From the NCBI GenBank assembly GCA_966211965.1, contig CBIHON010000027.1, positions 1-64,000 on the forward strand: 64,000 nucleotides of DNA, read 5' to 3'. Positions within the stretch are counted from its first letter, which is position 1. Each line of letters opens with the position of its first letter. Under the pieces are notes generated by a model that saw only the letters and a program-made list of their open reading frames with translations, made no database searches and was not told the DNA's origin. A program made the position numbers and the translations under genes. Shown piece after piece: positions 53,631 to 62,559 of this stretch. Source of the stretch: CBIHON01 sp966211965. GTDB lineage: Bacteria; Pseudomonadota; Gammaproteobacteria; Burkholderiales; Burkholderiaceae_D.

Positions 53631-55490
53631 ATGAATCGCTATCCTCTCTGGAAATACATTTTCATTGCCATCGCCCTGATGTTCGGCGTGCTGTACACCT
53701 TGCCGAATTTCTTCGGCGAGTCGCCCGCGCTGCAAATCAGCAGCGCAAAAGCCACCGTCAAGGTCACGCCGTCCACCGTCGCGCTGGTGGAACAGGCATT
53801 GCAAAAAGGCGGCATCAAGACCGAGGGCGTCATTTATGAAGCTATCGGCAGTACCGGTTCGGTGTTCGCGCAGTTTGCCGATACCGATACCCAATTCAAG
53901 GCCAAGGGATTGCTCGAAAAAGAGTTGAATAGCGATGCTACCGATCCGACCTATCTGGCCGCTTTCAACTTGCGGCCGAACACGCCGAAATGGCTGCAAG
54001 CCCTGCATGCCTTCCCGATGTACCTGGGTCTCGATTTGCGCGGCGGAGTCCACTTCCTGATGCAGGTCGATACCAGGGGAGTGGTGAGCAAGCGTGTGCA
54101 AGGCGTGCAGGCAAGCGTGCGCACCATCCTGCGTGACAAGGGAGTGCGGCACACCGGAATTACGCGGAACGGCGATGTGATCGAAATCCAGTTTCGCGAG
54201 CCGGAAATGCGCACCAAGGCCAAAGACGTCCTTTCCGCACAGTTGCAGGATCTGGCCTTGACCGAGTCGCCCGATGGCGCCGACCTGAAGTTGGTCGCCT
54301 CGCTGCGTCCCGAAGCCCTGAGGCTGACGCTGGAAGAGGGCGTCAAGCAAAACATCCTTACCTTGTCCAAGCGCGTCAATGAACTGGGCGTTGCCGAACC
54401 CTTGATCCAGCGCCAGGGCGCCGACCGCATCGTGGTCGAATTGCCGGGCGTACAGGACGTGGCGCGCGCAAAAGCCATCATCGACCGCACCGCTACCCTG
54501 GAAGTGCGCATGGTCGATGAATCGGTCACGCGCGGCACCGAGAGCACGGCGGCCATACCGTTCGGCTCCGAACTTTTCAAGGTCGGCAAGGGTGTACCCG
54601 TAGTGCTGTACAAAGAGCCGATTCTGACCGGCGAGTACATTTCCAGTGCAGCGGCCAGTTTCGATCATAACCAGCAGCCTGCGGTCAGCATCGACTTGAA
54701 CGGCGACGGCGGCCGCAAGATGCGCGAAGCGACCCGCGACAAGATCGGCAAGGCCATGGGCATCGTCCTGTTCGAAAAAAACAAGGGCGAGGTGCTGACG
54801 GTCGCCACCATCCGCGACGAACTGGGTTCGCGTTTTCAGATTACCGGGATGGGCTCGGCCGAAGCGGCCAACGATCTGGCGCTGTTGCTGCGCGCCGGTT
54901 CCCTGTATGCGCCGATGGAAATCATCGAAGAACGTACGATCGGACCGCAGCTTGGCGCCGACAACATTAAGAAAGGCTTCAATTCGACACTGTTTGGATT
55001 CGCCGCGATCGCGGCATTCATGATGGTGTACTACCTGCTGTTCGGCTTTTTCAGCGTGTTCGCCCTGGCGGTGAACCTGTTGCTGCTGATCGCCGCATTG
55101 TCGCTGACCGGCCTGACCCTGACTTTGCCGGGCATTGCGGCGATTGCGTTCACGCTCGGCATGGCGATCGACGCCAACGTGCTGATCAATGAACGGATAC
55201 GGGAAGAACTGCGGGCCGGCAATACGCCGCAGGCAGCCATCGCAGCCGGCTTCGACCGTGCCTGGGCAACGATTCTGGACTCCAACGTGACCACCCTGAT
55301 TGCAGGCTTGGCGCTGCTGATTTTCGGTTCGGGGCCGATTCGCGGTTTCGCCGTGGTGCATTGCCTCGGTATTCTGACCTCGATTTTCTCGTCGGTCTTC
55401 GTCTCGCGCGGCATTGCCAACTTGTGGTATGGCCGCAAGAAGAAACTGACCAGCTTGTCGATCGGCCAGATCTGGAAGCCGAGCGTTTAA
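53631..55490 (+). CDS. secD: Protein translocase subunit SecD
   Basis: 619-residue RND-type subunit that uses the proton gradient to help proteins across the inner membrane. The first membrane segment is WKYIFIAIALMFGVLYTLP. A large periplasmic domain contains GLDLRGGVHFLMQVD. Five C-terminal segments start near residue 445 and include FTLGMAIDANVLINERIREE, with the conserved Asp in membrane segment 4, and IFGSGPIRGFAV. Between yajC and secF. Confidence 0.96.
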   Translation: MNRYPLWKYIFIAIALMFGVLYTLPNFFGESPALQISSAKATVKVTPSTVALVEQALQKGGIKTEGVIYEAIGSTGSVFAQFADTDTQFKAKGLLEKELNSDATDPTYLAAFNLRPNTPKWLQALHAFPMYLGLDLRGGVHFLMQVDTRGVVSKRVQGVQASVRTILRDKGVRHTGITRNGDVIEIQFREPEMRTKAKDVLSAQLQDLALTESPDGADLKLVASLRPEALRLTLEEGVKQNILTLSKRVNELGVAEPLIQRQGADRIVVELPGVQDVARAKAIIDRTATLEVRMVDESVTRGTESTAAIPFGSELFKVGKGVPVVLYKEPILTGEYISSAAASFDHNQQPAVSIDLNGDGGRKMREATRDKIGKAMGIVLFEKNKGEVLTVATIRDELGSRFQITGMGSAEAANDLALLLRAGSLYAPMEIIEERTIGPQLGADNIKKGFNSTLFGFAAIAAFMMVYYLLFGFFSVFALAVNLLLLIAALSLTGLTLTLPGIAAIAFTLGMAIDANVLINERIREELRAGNTPQAAIAAGFDRAWATILDSNVTTLIAGLALLIFGSGPIRGFAVVHCLGILTSIFSSVFVSRGIANLWYGRKKKLTSLSIGQIWKPSV

Positions 55491-55623
55491 ATCGCCATGC
55501 CGTGCAGGCTTGCGTTACCGCGAGCCTGCGGATTCAACAGTATTGATGAAGCGCTCGTGACCGCAACAAGCTGCGCAGGGCGCGCAGCCGGTCAAGACCG
55601 GGTGCTTCGAAAGAGAGGATGAG

Positions 55624-56649
55624 ATGGAGTTTTTCCGCATCAAAAAAGATATTCCCTTCATGCGCCACGCGTTGGTTTTCAACGCAATCTCGGCGCTGAC
55701 TTTTGTCGCGGCGGTGTTTTTCCTGTTCTACAAGGGATTGCATCTGTCGATCGAATTCACCGGCGGCACCGTCATGGAAGTGAAATATGCGAAGCCGGCG
55801 GATATCGAAGGCATTCGCAAGACTGCCGAGGCCCTGGGCTATCCCGATGCCCAAGTGCAGAGCTTCGGCACTGCGCAAGACGTGATGATCCGCCTGCCGG
55901 TCAAGAAGGGTGTCGATAGTGGCAAGCTCTCGCAATCCGTATTCGAGGGCCTGTGCAAGGCCGGGGCGGCCGACATCAGGCAGCTCGACAGCACTGCCGC
56001 AAAAGACGGCGTGGCGAAAACCGCTTGCATCGATGCCGCCGGCGCCGAGCCCTTGAAATTGCAGCGGGTCGAGATCGTTGGCGCCCAGGTCGGCGACGAG
56101 CTTGCACACGATGGCTTGATGGCCTTGGGCATGGTCGTGGTCGGCATCATGATCTACCTGGCTTTCCGCTTCGAATGGAAGTTCGCTGTATCGGCAATCA
56201 TCGCCAACCTGCATGACGTGGTCATCATCCTCGGCTTCTTCGCTTTCTTCCAATGGGAATTCTCGCTGACGGTGTTGGCCGCGGTGCTGGCGGTGCTGGG
56301 GTATTCGGTCAACGAATCGGTGGTGGTGTTCGACCGGGTGCGCGAAACTTTCCGCGATCGGCGCTACGGCAAGTTGGCGACTGCCGATGTGATGAACCAT
56401 GCGATCACCAGCACGATTTCGCGGACCATCATCACCCACGGCTCGACCCAGATGATGGTGTTGTCGATGCTGTTTCTGGGCGGCGAGACCCTGCGCTATT
56501 TCGCGGTGGCGCTGACTATCGGCATCTTGTTCGGTATTTATTCCTCGGTGTTCGTGGCGGCTGCGGTAGCGATGTGGCTGGGTGTCAAGCGCGAGGACCT
56601 GATCAAGCCGGTCAAGGAAAAAGACGAGACCGACGGCGCTGTGGTTTAA
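55624..56649 (+). CDS. secF: Protein translocase subunit SecF
   Basis: 341-residue partner of SecD. The first segment ISALTFVAAVFFLFYKGLHL is followed by SIEFTGGTVMEVKY. The periplasmic part runs to about 150, then come five segments with LAAVLAVLGYSVNESVVVFD and RVRE, the SecF signature, and TISRTIITHGSTQMMVLSML. The gap to secD is 133 bases with no gene. A strong terminator follows 18 bases after the stop. Confidence 0.96.
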   Translation: MEFFRIKKDIPFMRHALVFNAISALTFVAAVFFLFYKGLHLSIEFTGGTVMEVKYAKPADIEGIRKTAEALGYPDAQVQSFGTAQDVMIRLPVKKGVDSGKLSQSVFEGLCKAGAADIRQLDSTAAKDGVAKTACIDAAGAEPLKLQRVEIVGAQVGDELAHDGLMALGMVVVGIMIYLAFRFEWKFAVSAIIANLHDVVIILGFFAFFQWEFSLTVLAAVLAVLGYSVNESVVVFDRVRETFRDRRYGKLATADVMNHAITSTISRTIITHGSTQMMVLSMLFLGGETLRYFAVALTIGILFGIYSSVFVAAAVAMWLGVKREDLIKPVKEKDETDGAVV

Positions 56650-56667
56650 CACCGTATTGCGTTGCAA

Positions 56668-56693
56668 AAAAGCCGGCCTGCGAGCCGGCTTTT
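56668..56693. terminator. Bidirectional terminator between secF and marR
   Basis: AAAAGCCGGC (56668-56677) and GCCGGCTTTT (56684-56693) around a six-base loop. It has A-run and T-run on the outer sides, so it can act for secF (plus) and the convergent marR (minus). Confidence 0.9.
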
Positions 56694-56707
56694 CTATTTC
56701 GATGCAC

Positions 56708-57163
56708 TCAGCCTTTCAAAGCTGCCGCGCTTGCCTGCAAGCGCTCCTTCAGCTTCCGCAGTTCGCGCTCCAGCGCAACATATTCGGCTTCGCCATAATC
56801 GGCAAACGGCTGCTTGCAAAACTGCACATGCGGCTTGAAGACACGCTCGAATTCTCGCTCTCCGCGCGCGGTCAATTGGACGATCGTGCTGCGGCGGTCT
56901 TCCTCGCAGCAGCGGCGCTTGACCAGCCCCTTGTCTTGCAAGCGGTCGATTACACCGGTCAGCGTACCTTTGGTGATCAGGGTTTTCTCGCCCAATTCGC
57001 CCAAGGTCATGCCCTCGGTATTGCCCAGGGTCGCGATGATGTCGAACTGCGAAGGCGTCAAACCGAAGCTGCGTATCTGTATTGCCGAGATCTGTTCGAA
57101 CGCCTGGTAGCATTCCGCGAGCAGGCGGATGCTGGCTAGATATCGTTCTTTCATCTCAATCAT
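56708..57163 (-). CDS. MarR-family transcriptional regulator
   Basis: 151-residue winged helix-turn-helix repressor. LTPSQFDIIATLGNTEGMTL, GELGEKTLITKGTLTGVIDR, LQDKGLVKR and EEDRRSTIVQLT form the DNA-binding core (about 35-100). It has three or more Cys (C80, C81, C109 region), so thiol sensing is possible but not shown. It follows the yceI genes on the same strand but is separated from them by a strong terminator ending only eight bases before its ATG. Its transcription may depend on read-through or a promoter inside that hairpin. Confidence 0.9.
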   Translation of the reverse strand: MIEMKERYLASIRLLAECYQAFEQISAIQIRSFGLTPSQFDIIATLGNTEGMTLGELGEKTLITKGTLTGVIDRLQDKGLVKRRCCEEDRRSTIVQLTARGEREFERVFKPHVQFCKQPFADYGEAEYVALERELRKLKERLQASAAALKG

Positions 57164-57170
57164 TCATCAA

Positions 57171-57202
57171 GAAAAAACGCCGGTGCGCTAGTCACCGGCG
57201 TT
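57171..57202 (-). terminator. Rho-independent terminator after the yceI pair
   Basis: On the minus strand AACGCCGGTG - ACTAGCG - CACCGGCGTT is followed at once by TTTTT (57175-57171). It stands between yceI and marR. Confidence 0.88.
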
Positions 57203-57230
57203 GGATTGCGCCTGTTTCCAGAGCCCTTCG

Positions 57231-57797
57231 TCAATCTGCCTTGACGGCTTCGACTTCGATCGCCAGTTTTACTTCTGGCGCAAATCTCGGCGTCCCATAG
57301 TTCAAGCCAAAATCGGTGCGCTTGAATTCAGCCAAGGCGTCGGCGCCGCACACTTCGCGCTTGAGCATCGGATGCTCGATGCACTTGAACTTGTTGATGG
57401 TCAGCGTCACCGGCTTGGTCACTCCGAGCAGCGTCAATTCGCCATCGACTGCCACCGGCTTGTCGCCGTCGAACTTGATCGATTTCGATTTGTAGGTCGC
57501 GGTGGGAAATTTCTCGACGTCGAACATATCCTTTCCTTTTGCATGTTCGTTCAACTTGGCGTGACCGAAATCGAGCGAGTTTGCATCGATCGTGATATCC
57601 ACGGTACCGGTCTTGGCGGCGCGGTCGAGAGTGATCTTGCCACTGGATTTGGTGAATTTGCCGCGCAACACCGAGATGCCCATGTGATCGGCTTCGAAGC
57701 TGGGATAGGTATGGCCGGGATCGACGTTGTAGGTCTGGGCGAAAGCGCTGCCGGCCCCGGCAGCCAGCATGAGGGCGAGGATGAGTCTGGATTGCAT
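57231..57797 (-). CDS. YceI-family periplasmic protein
   Basis: 188-residue lipocalin-like beta-barrel protein with signal peptide (MQSRLILALMLAAGAGSAFA, cut before QTYNVDPGH). YceI landmarks are YNVDPGHTYPSFEADHMGIS, LRGKFTKSSGKI, FPTATYKSKSI and GVTKPVTLTI. The family binds polyprenyl-type lipids such as octaprenyl compounds in known structures. Two Cys (C152, C163 region) are present. AGGAG precedes the ATG by about eight bases. It lies in an operon with a second yceI and cytochrome b561. Confidence 0.93.
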   Translation of the reverse strand: MQSRLILALMLAAGAGSAFAQTYNVDPGHTYPSFEADHMGISVLRGKFTKSSGKITLDRAAKTGTVDITIDANSLDFGHAKLNEHAKGKDMFDVEKFPTATYKSKSIKFDGDKPVAVDGELTLLGVTKPVTLTINKFKCIEHPMLKREVCGADALAEFKRTDFGLNYGTPRFAPEVKLAIEVEAVKAD

Positions 57798-57847
57798 TGA
57801 GTTGCTCCTGAGTGTGTGGTGAGTGATGGTGTGTTACTGCGGGTGTG

Positions 57848-58420
57848 TTACTGCGCCGCGACGATGCGGAACTTGATGACGACTTCATCGGCGACGGTAC
57901 CGGTGTCTTTCCATTCACCTTCGCCGATATTGAAAGCGAGCCGCTTGATCGGCAGCGCGCCTTCAAATACTTGGTTACCGCCTTCTTTTTTCACCGTGAG
58001 CGGAAAGCTGACGTCGGCGGTCTTACCCTTGATGCTGAGCTTGCCGCTGACATCCAGCTTGCCGGCGGCGCCCGGTTTCAGCGCGCTGGAAACAAAGCTC
58101 GCCTTGGGAAACTGGGCAGTGTTGAACCATTCTTTTTTCGCGACTTCCTTGTTCATGTCGGGGTCGCCCAGGTCGAAGCTGTTCATGTCGATGTCGACGT
58201 TGGCCTTCGAGGTTTCCGGTTTTGCGGCATCGAAATCGATTTGCGCATTGAATTTCTTGAATTTGGCCTCGACCGGGACACCCAATTGCTTGAATGTGAT
58301 GGTCACCGCGCTTTTGGCCGGATCGAGCTTGAGGACGGCGGCGATGCCCGGAGCGGCGACGCAGAATGCAATGAGCGAAACGCCGGCGGCGGCTTGACGT
58401 AGGGCGGAGCGGATGAGCAT
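57848..58420 (-). CDS. YceI-family periplasmic protein (second copy, diverged)
   Basis: 190-residue protein with signal peptide (MLIRSALRQAAAGVSLIAFC, then VAAPGIA). The YceI barrel is seen in LDPAKSAVTITFKQLGVPVE, NSFDLGDPDMNKEVAKKEWF, FPKASFVSSAL and GKTADVSFPLTV. It has low similarity to the neighbouring copy outside the core, so this is an old duplication or separate recruitment. AAGGA lies seven bases before the ATG. It is followed by yceI after 50 bases and preceded by cytochrome b561, an arrangement seen elsewhere in proteobacteria. Confidence 0.92.
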   Translation of the reverse strand: MLIRSALRQAAAGVSLIAFCVAAPGIAAVLKLDPAKSAVTITFKQLGVPVEAKFKKFNAQIDFDAAKPETSKANVDIDMNSFDLGDPDMNKEVAKKEWFNTAQFPKASFVSSALKPGAAGKLDVSGKLSIKGKTADVSFPLTVKKEGGNQVFEGALPIKRLAFNIGEGEWKDTGTVADEVVIKFRIVAAQ

Positions 58421-58463
58421 GGAAGTGTCCTTATAAGTAAACGTGTCAGTGTGGCTTTCTTGA

Positions 58464-59006
58464 TCAGGTCGGAGTGGATTTGCCGGGCAGCATGCGCTTC
58501 AACACGCCGTCCCTGTCGATGAAGTGATGTTTAAGCGCGGCCAGTACATGCAGACCGACACCGGCCAGCAACAGCATGTTCAGGCTGTAATGGAGCAGCT
58601 TGAGGCCGGGTTTCCATTCCGCGTTGGCCTCGATGAGTACCGGCAGGGGAATGATCCCGAGATAGACCACAGGTACGCCAGCCGCCAGGCTGTAAAAGTA
58701 ACCGGACAACGGCACCGCGAAAATCAGCAGGTAGAGCAGGGCGTGCAATCCGCTTGCCGCCGTTTGCTGCCAACCGGGCATGGAGGCCGGATACGGCGGC
58801 GCCGGATGCGCGAGCCGCCATAGCAGGCGAGCGCAGGCCAAGCCGAGGATGGTTACGCCCAGCCATTTGTGCCAGGAATAGTATTTGAGCTTGGTAGGCG
58901 TGATGCCGGGGATGTCGACCATGGTCAGGCCGAGCGCGAACGCGGATACGATCAACAGGGCCATCAGCCAATGGAGCAGGATCGCGGTGTTGGTGTAGCG
59001 CTGCAT
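58464..59006 (-). CDS. Cytochrome b561 (CybB family)
   Basis: 180-residue inner-membrane di-haem protein. Four hydrophobic segments carry His ligands: LLHWLMALLIVSAFA, YYSWHKWLGVTILGL, LHALLYLLIFAVPLSGYFYS and KLLHYSLNMLLLAGVGLHVL. It shuttles electrons between quinol and periplasmic acceptors. The ATG at 59006 has AAAGGA at six bases; an ATG two codons upstream would touch the ribosome site. First gene of cybB-yceI-yceI, a likely functional unit in lipid or quinone redox. Confidence 0.92.
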   Translation of the reverse strand: MQRYTNTAILLHWLMALLIVSAFALGLTMVDIPGITPTKLKYYSWHKWLGVTILGLACARLLWRLAHPAPPYPASMPGWQQTAASGLHALLYLLIFAVPLSGYFYSLAAGVPVVYLGIIPLPVLIEANAEWKPGLKLLHYSLNMLLLAGVGLHVLAALKHHFIDRDGVLKRMLPGKSTPT

Positions 59007-59065
59007 GGGCATTCCTTTAAATATAGTTCTGATTAGGACTAATTTATCAGAAAAAGTTCCCGTGT

Positions 59066-59088
59066 AGAAGCGGGCGGTGCCCGCTTCT
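59066..59088. other. Hairpin in the cytochrome b561/purB gap
   Basis: AGAAGCGGGC-GGT-GCCCGCTTCT, a perfect 10-bp stem. A second dyad, GATTGCCTG (59093-59101) and CAGGCAATC (59121-59129), follows. The 256-base gap 59007-59262 has no gene; it should hold the b561 promoter and the purB transcript end. Confidence 0.6.
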
Positions 59089-59262
59089 AAGCGATTGCCT
59101 GGATTTTGTTGCACTGCATTCAGGCAATCGGGTGTGCTGCGTGATTGGCGTTTCGCCTTGTAGCGTGCGCTATGCACACGATGGGCTGCAACTGGATTCA
59201 ACCGTTGCGGTCGATAGCGCGGACATGCCAGACTTTGCGTGATTTCGCCGCGCCTGCAGCAA

Positions 59263-60630
59263 TCAGATTTTTTTCGCCAACTCCGCCGCCAGGCCGATGT
59301 AATTGGATGGCGTCATCGCCAGCAACAGGTCTTTCGCATCTTGCGGAATCGCCAGGCCGGTGATGAACTCGCGCAACGCGTCCTTCGAAATGCCTTTACC
59401 GCGCGTCAATTCCTTCAGTTGTTCATACGGATTTTCGATGCCGTAGCGGCGCATCACGGTTTGCACCGGTTCGGCCAGCACTTCCCAGGTCGCGTCCAGA
59501 TCTTCGGCCATGCGTGCCGGGTTGACTTCCAGCTTGTTCAAGCCGCGCAGGCAGCTGTCGTAAGCCAGCACCGCATAGCCCAGGCCGACGCCGATATTGC
59601 GCAGCACGGTGGAGTCGGTCAGGTCGCGCTGCCAGCGCGACAGCGGCAGCTTCTCGGACATATGCTTGAGGACGGCGTTGGCCATGCCCAGGTTGCCTTC
59701 GGAATTCTCGAAGTCGATCGGGTTGACCTTGTGCGGCATGGTGCTCGAGCCGATTTCGCCGGCCTTGGTGCGCTGCTTGAAATAGCCCAGCGAGATGTAG
59801 CCCCAGATGTCGCGGTTGAGGTCGATGAGAATGGTGTTGGTGCGTGCGACGGCGTCGAAGAACTCCGCCATGTAGTCGTGCGGCTCGATCTGGATGGTGT
59901 AGGGATTGAAAGTCAGGCCAAGCTTTTGTTCGACCACGTTTTTCGAGAACGTTTCCCAGTCGAATTTCGGATAAGCCGACAGGTGGGCGTTGTAATTGCC
60001 GACCGCGCCGTTCATCTTGCCCAGGATTTCGACCGCGGCGATGCGCTGCTCGGCGCGTTTCAGGCGGGCCGCCACGTTGGCGAGTTCCTTGCCAAGCGTG
60101 GTCGGGCTGGCCGGCTGGCCGTGGGTGCGCGACATCATCGGCTGTTCGGCGTATTCCTGCGCCATGTCGGTCAATTTGCTGATGATGCCGCGCAAGGCCG
60201 GCAGCAGGACGTTGTTGCGCGCCGCTTTCAGCATCATGCCGTGCGCCGTATTGTTGATGTCCTCCGAGGTGCAGGCGAAGTGGATGAATTCGGATGCCGC
60301 CACCAGTTCCGGCACGCCCTTGATCTGCTCTTTCAGCCAGTATTCGACCGCTTTCACGTCATGGTTGGTGACGGCCTCGATCTCCTTGATTTTTTTTGCG
60401 TCGGCTTCGGTGAAATCGCTGGCCAGTTTTTCCAGAAGGGAATTGGCGAAGGAGGAAAACGGTTTGATTTCGGCAAAGCCGGCCAGCGACAGCGCCTGCA
60501 ACCAGGCAATTTCGACCTTCACGCGGTGGTGCATGAAGCCTGCTTCAGACAGGATGGGACGCAGCTTGTCGGTCTTGGCGGCGTAACGGCCGTCCAGCGG
60601 AGAAATCGCGGAAAGAGATGTGAGAGCCAT
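59263..60630 (-). CDS. purB: Adenylosuccinate lyase
   Basis: 455-residue fumarase/aspartase-superfamily enzyme acting twice in purine synthesis (SAICAR to AICAR and adenylosuccinate to AMP). Typical segments are LSPLDGRYAAKT-like ISPLDGRYAAKT, NHDVKAVEYWLKE, HFACTSEDINNTAH, MMSRTHGQPASPTTLGKE and the flexible signature loop GSSTMPHKVNPIDFENSEGN, with its catalytic Ser. It belongs to the longer E. coli-type PurB group. It is divergent from the GST gene. Confidence 0.96.
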   Translation of the reverse strand: MALTSLSAISPLDGRYAAKTDKLRPILSEAGFMHHRVKVEIAWLQALSLAGFAEIKPFSSFANSLLEKLASDFTEADAKKIKEIEAVTNHDVKAVEYWLKEQIKGVPELVAASEFIHFACTSEDINNTAHGMMLKAARNNVLLPALRGIISKLTDMAQEYAEQPMMSRTHGQPASPTTLGKELANVAARLKRAEQRIAAVEILGKMNGAVGNYNAHLSAYPKFDWETFSKNVVEQKLGLTFNPYTIQIEPHDYMAEFFDAVARTNTILIDLNRDIWGYISLGYFKQRTKAGEIGSSTMPHKVNPIDFENSEGNLGMANAVLKHMSEKLPLSRWQRDLTDSTVLRNIGVGLGYAVLAYDSCLRGLNKLEVNPARMAEDLDATWEVLAEPVQTVMRRYGIENPYEQLKELTRGKGISKDALREFITGLAIPQDAKDLLLAMTPSNYIGLAAELAKKI

Positions 60631-60840
60631 GGTAGGTGAGCGCGCTTGCTTACGTGGAAAAAGAATGCCGGTGGTGAAAATGCGGCAATGTCGAATGAAG
60701 CCGCAATTTTACCATTCACCACGATGTCGAATATCCCGGCGCCGCATCTTGCAAGCGAACGGCCGATCCCGCAGCTGTAGCGACGGATTTATGGGATAGG
60801 CAACAAACCGGCAACCGACTAAGATACCACGCCCCGATGA

Positions 60841-60846
60841 TATAAT
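60841..60846 (+). promoter_or_regulatory. Candidate -10 box of the GST gene
   Basis: TATAAT 27 bases before the ATG at 60874. The corresponding -35 (around 60818-60823, ACTAAG) is poor. The 243-base purB/GST gap holds no gene. Confidence 0.45.
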
Positions 60847-60873
60847 TACACTGAATTCCCTCTCTAAGCGCCT

Positions 60874-61482
60874 ATGAAACTAATCGGTTCCCTCGCCAGC
60901 CCCTACGTTCGCAAAGTTCGCGTCGTGATGTCTGAAAAAAAGCTCGACTACGAATTCGCCTTGGAAAACGTTTGGGACGCCGACACGACAATCCGGCAAT
61001 CCAATCCCTTGGGTAAAGTCCCTTGCCTGATCATGGAAGACGGCGGCGCAATGTTCGATTCACGCGTGATCGTCGAATACCTTGATACCCTGACCCCGGT
61101 CGGCAAGCTGATTCCGGCCAATGGCCGAGAGCGTGCTGAAGTCAAGTGCTGGGAAGCGTTGGCCGACGGTGTGCTGGATGCGGCGATCCTGGTTCGGCTG
61201 GAAAAAACGCAGCGGCCTGCGGCTGAGCAAAGCCAGGCCTGGATCGATCGGCAGATGGGGAAGGTGCAAGCCGGCTTGAAGGCAATGTCGGCCGGCTTGG
61301 GGGAAAAGCCGTTCTGCACCGGCAATCACCACACCTTGGCCGACATTGCAGTCGGTTGCGCACTTGGTTGGCTGTCTTTCCGTTTTCCGGAAATCGATTG
61401 GCGTGGCGATTATGCCAACCTGGGCAAGCTGTTCGACAAACTGTCGGAGCGTCCCTCGTTCAAGGATACGGTTCCGCAGTAG
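60874..61482 (+). CDS. Glutathione S-transferase family protein
   Basis: 202-residue two-domain protein. The N-terminal thioredoxin-like domain spans about 1-80 (MKLIGSLASPYVRKVRVVMS; NPLGKVPCLIMEDG with the cis-Pro; FDSRVIVEYLD with the glutathione-binding Ser). The all-helical C-terminal domain has GNHHTLADIAVGCALGWLSF, the N-capping motif. It resembles the YibF-like group of bacterial GSTs. Cytoplasmic; substrate unknown. It converges on bfr with 88 bases between. Confidence 0.9.
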   Translation: MKLIGSLASPYVRKVRVVMSEKKLDYEFALENVWDADTTIRQSNPLGKVPCLIMEDGGAMFDSRVIVEYLDTLTPVGKLIPANGRERAEVKCWEALADGVLDAAILVRLEKTQRPAAEQSQAWIDRQMGKVQAGLKAMSAGLGEKPFCTGNHHTLADIAVGCALGWLSFRFPEIDWRGDYANLGKLFDKLSERPSFKDTVPQ

Positions 61483-61570
61483 GCCATAATCGCTTTCCCG
61501 TAGTGCAAGCATGCAGGCCTGCACTGCATGTACTCTCTGTACTTTTCAACCGCGCTAATTACTTGCCCTC

Positions 61571-62041
61571 TCAGCCTGCCATCTGCGACTGCAGGTAGTT
61601 CTGCAATCCGACCTTGTCGATCAAGTCGATTTGCGTCTCGATCCAATCGATGTGCTCTTCGGTATCATCGAGAATTTCCTGAAACACGGCGCGCGACACG
61701 TAGTCGCCGGCGGCTTCGCAAGCGGCAATGCCTTCTTTCACCGTCGCTTGTGAAATGTATTCCAGCTTCAGGTCGCACTGGAGCATCTCGACCGTGTTTT
61801 CGCCGATCATCAGCTTGTGCAAGGCTTGCAGATTGGGCAGGCCGCCCAGCATCAGGATGCGGTTGATCAGCTTGTCGGCATGCTTCATTTCGCCGATCGA
61901 TTCTTCATATTCTTTCTTGCCGATTTTTTCCAGGCCCCAGTGCTGATACATGCGGGCGTGCAGAAAATACTGGTTGATCGCGCTTAGTTCATTGGTGAGC
62001 TGGCTATTGAGCAGCTTGATGATGGCGACGTCGCCTTTCAT
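61571..62041 (-). CDS. bfr: Bacterioferritin
   Basis: 156-residue four-helix subunit of the 24-mer iron store. Ferroxidase ligands E18 (NELSAINQYF), E51, H54 and E94 are present, and M52 in GEMKHADK is the haem ligand. The last site reads DDTEEH. Counting back from H130, position 127 is Thr where E. coli Bfr has Glu, with E128 next to it. The ATG at 62041 gives MKGDVAIIKLLN, the standard start. It is divergent from a siderophore gene across a Fur-box-like sequence, a storage-versus-uptake pair. Confidence 0.94.
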   Translation of the reverse strand: MKGDVAIIKLLNSQLTNELSAINQYFLHARMYQHWGLEKIGKKEYEESIGEMKHADKLINRILMLGGLPNLQALHKLMIGENTVEMLQCDLKLEYISQATVKEGIAACEAAGDYVSRAVFQEILDDTEEHIDWIETQIDLIDKVGLQNYLQSQMAG

Positions 62042-62221
62042 GTGTGGCCTCGAATTTGATGGAAGAAGACAGTCTTGCCGCGTCTTGGGTTGATGGAGGG
62101 AAGCCGGATAGAACAAACATCATAGCGCAAGAGTGCGCTTTTTCCATGGTCTTTTGGACATTTCCTGTGGTGAACCATGCTCGCAATCTGTTTGCGCTTG
62201 ATCTGTCGTTTTAAGTTGTTG

Positions 62222-62240
62222 AAAATGATTCTCATTTATA
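62222..62240. promoter_or_regulatory. Candidate Fur box upstream of the siderophore gene
   Basis: GAAAATGATTCTCATTTAT, starting one base earlier at 62221, matches the 19-base Fur consensus GATAATGATAATCATTATC at 13 positions and keeps the ATGAT / TCATT dyad. It lies about 320 bases before the NIS synthetase start and 180 before the bfr start. Confidence 0.6.
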
Positions 62241-62241
62241 T

Positions 62242-62559
62242 TATGATGTTTTTACCGTAGTGCCGAACGAGCAAAATCGTGTTCGGCACGCTTCAGCAGA
62301 TTTTCATTTTTAGCCAGCCAGCCTTCCCGATTGCGGAACGCCGCCAGTCAATGACCTGTTGCAGGAAGCGCGTATGCGCAGTTCCGTCATCGGCTGGTTT
62401 CCGGCGCTTTTCGCTTGTACTCATTGCCTCGCCGCCGTTGATGAGCTTGCTTGTCCCCTGACGGCCGTTATGCCGTCTTCGACCGGCTTTTCCTTGCAGC
62501 GCTTTTTCGCTTCGCACCTGTGCGGGGCTGTCGTCGCCGCTTTGTAAAGGAGGTTTTGC
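62242..62559 (+). other. Leader region of the siderophore gene, no gene established
   Basis: About 320 bases between the Fur-like site and the NIS synthetase. A hairpin, GTGCCGAAC (62260-62268) and GTTCGGCAC (62281-62289), occurs near the start. Small frames exist on both strands. The best, on the minus strand from an ATG near 62424, would encode 43 basic residues starting MSTSEKRRKPADDG, but the evidence is too weak to call a gene. A long untranslated leader is the simpler reading. Confidence 0.4.

Noticed and set aside
62293..62424. 43-residue basic peptide gene on the minus strand before the siderophore synthetase
   Set aside because: No good ribosome site, no recognisable family, and it would run against the siderophore leader; kept only as a note.
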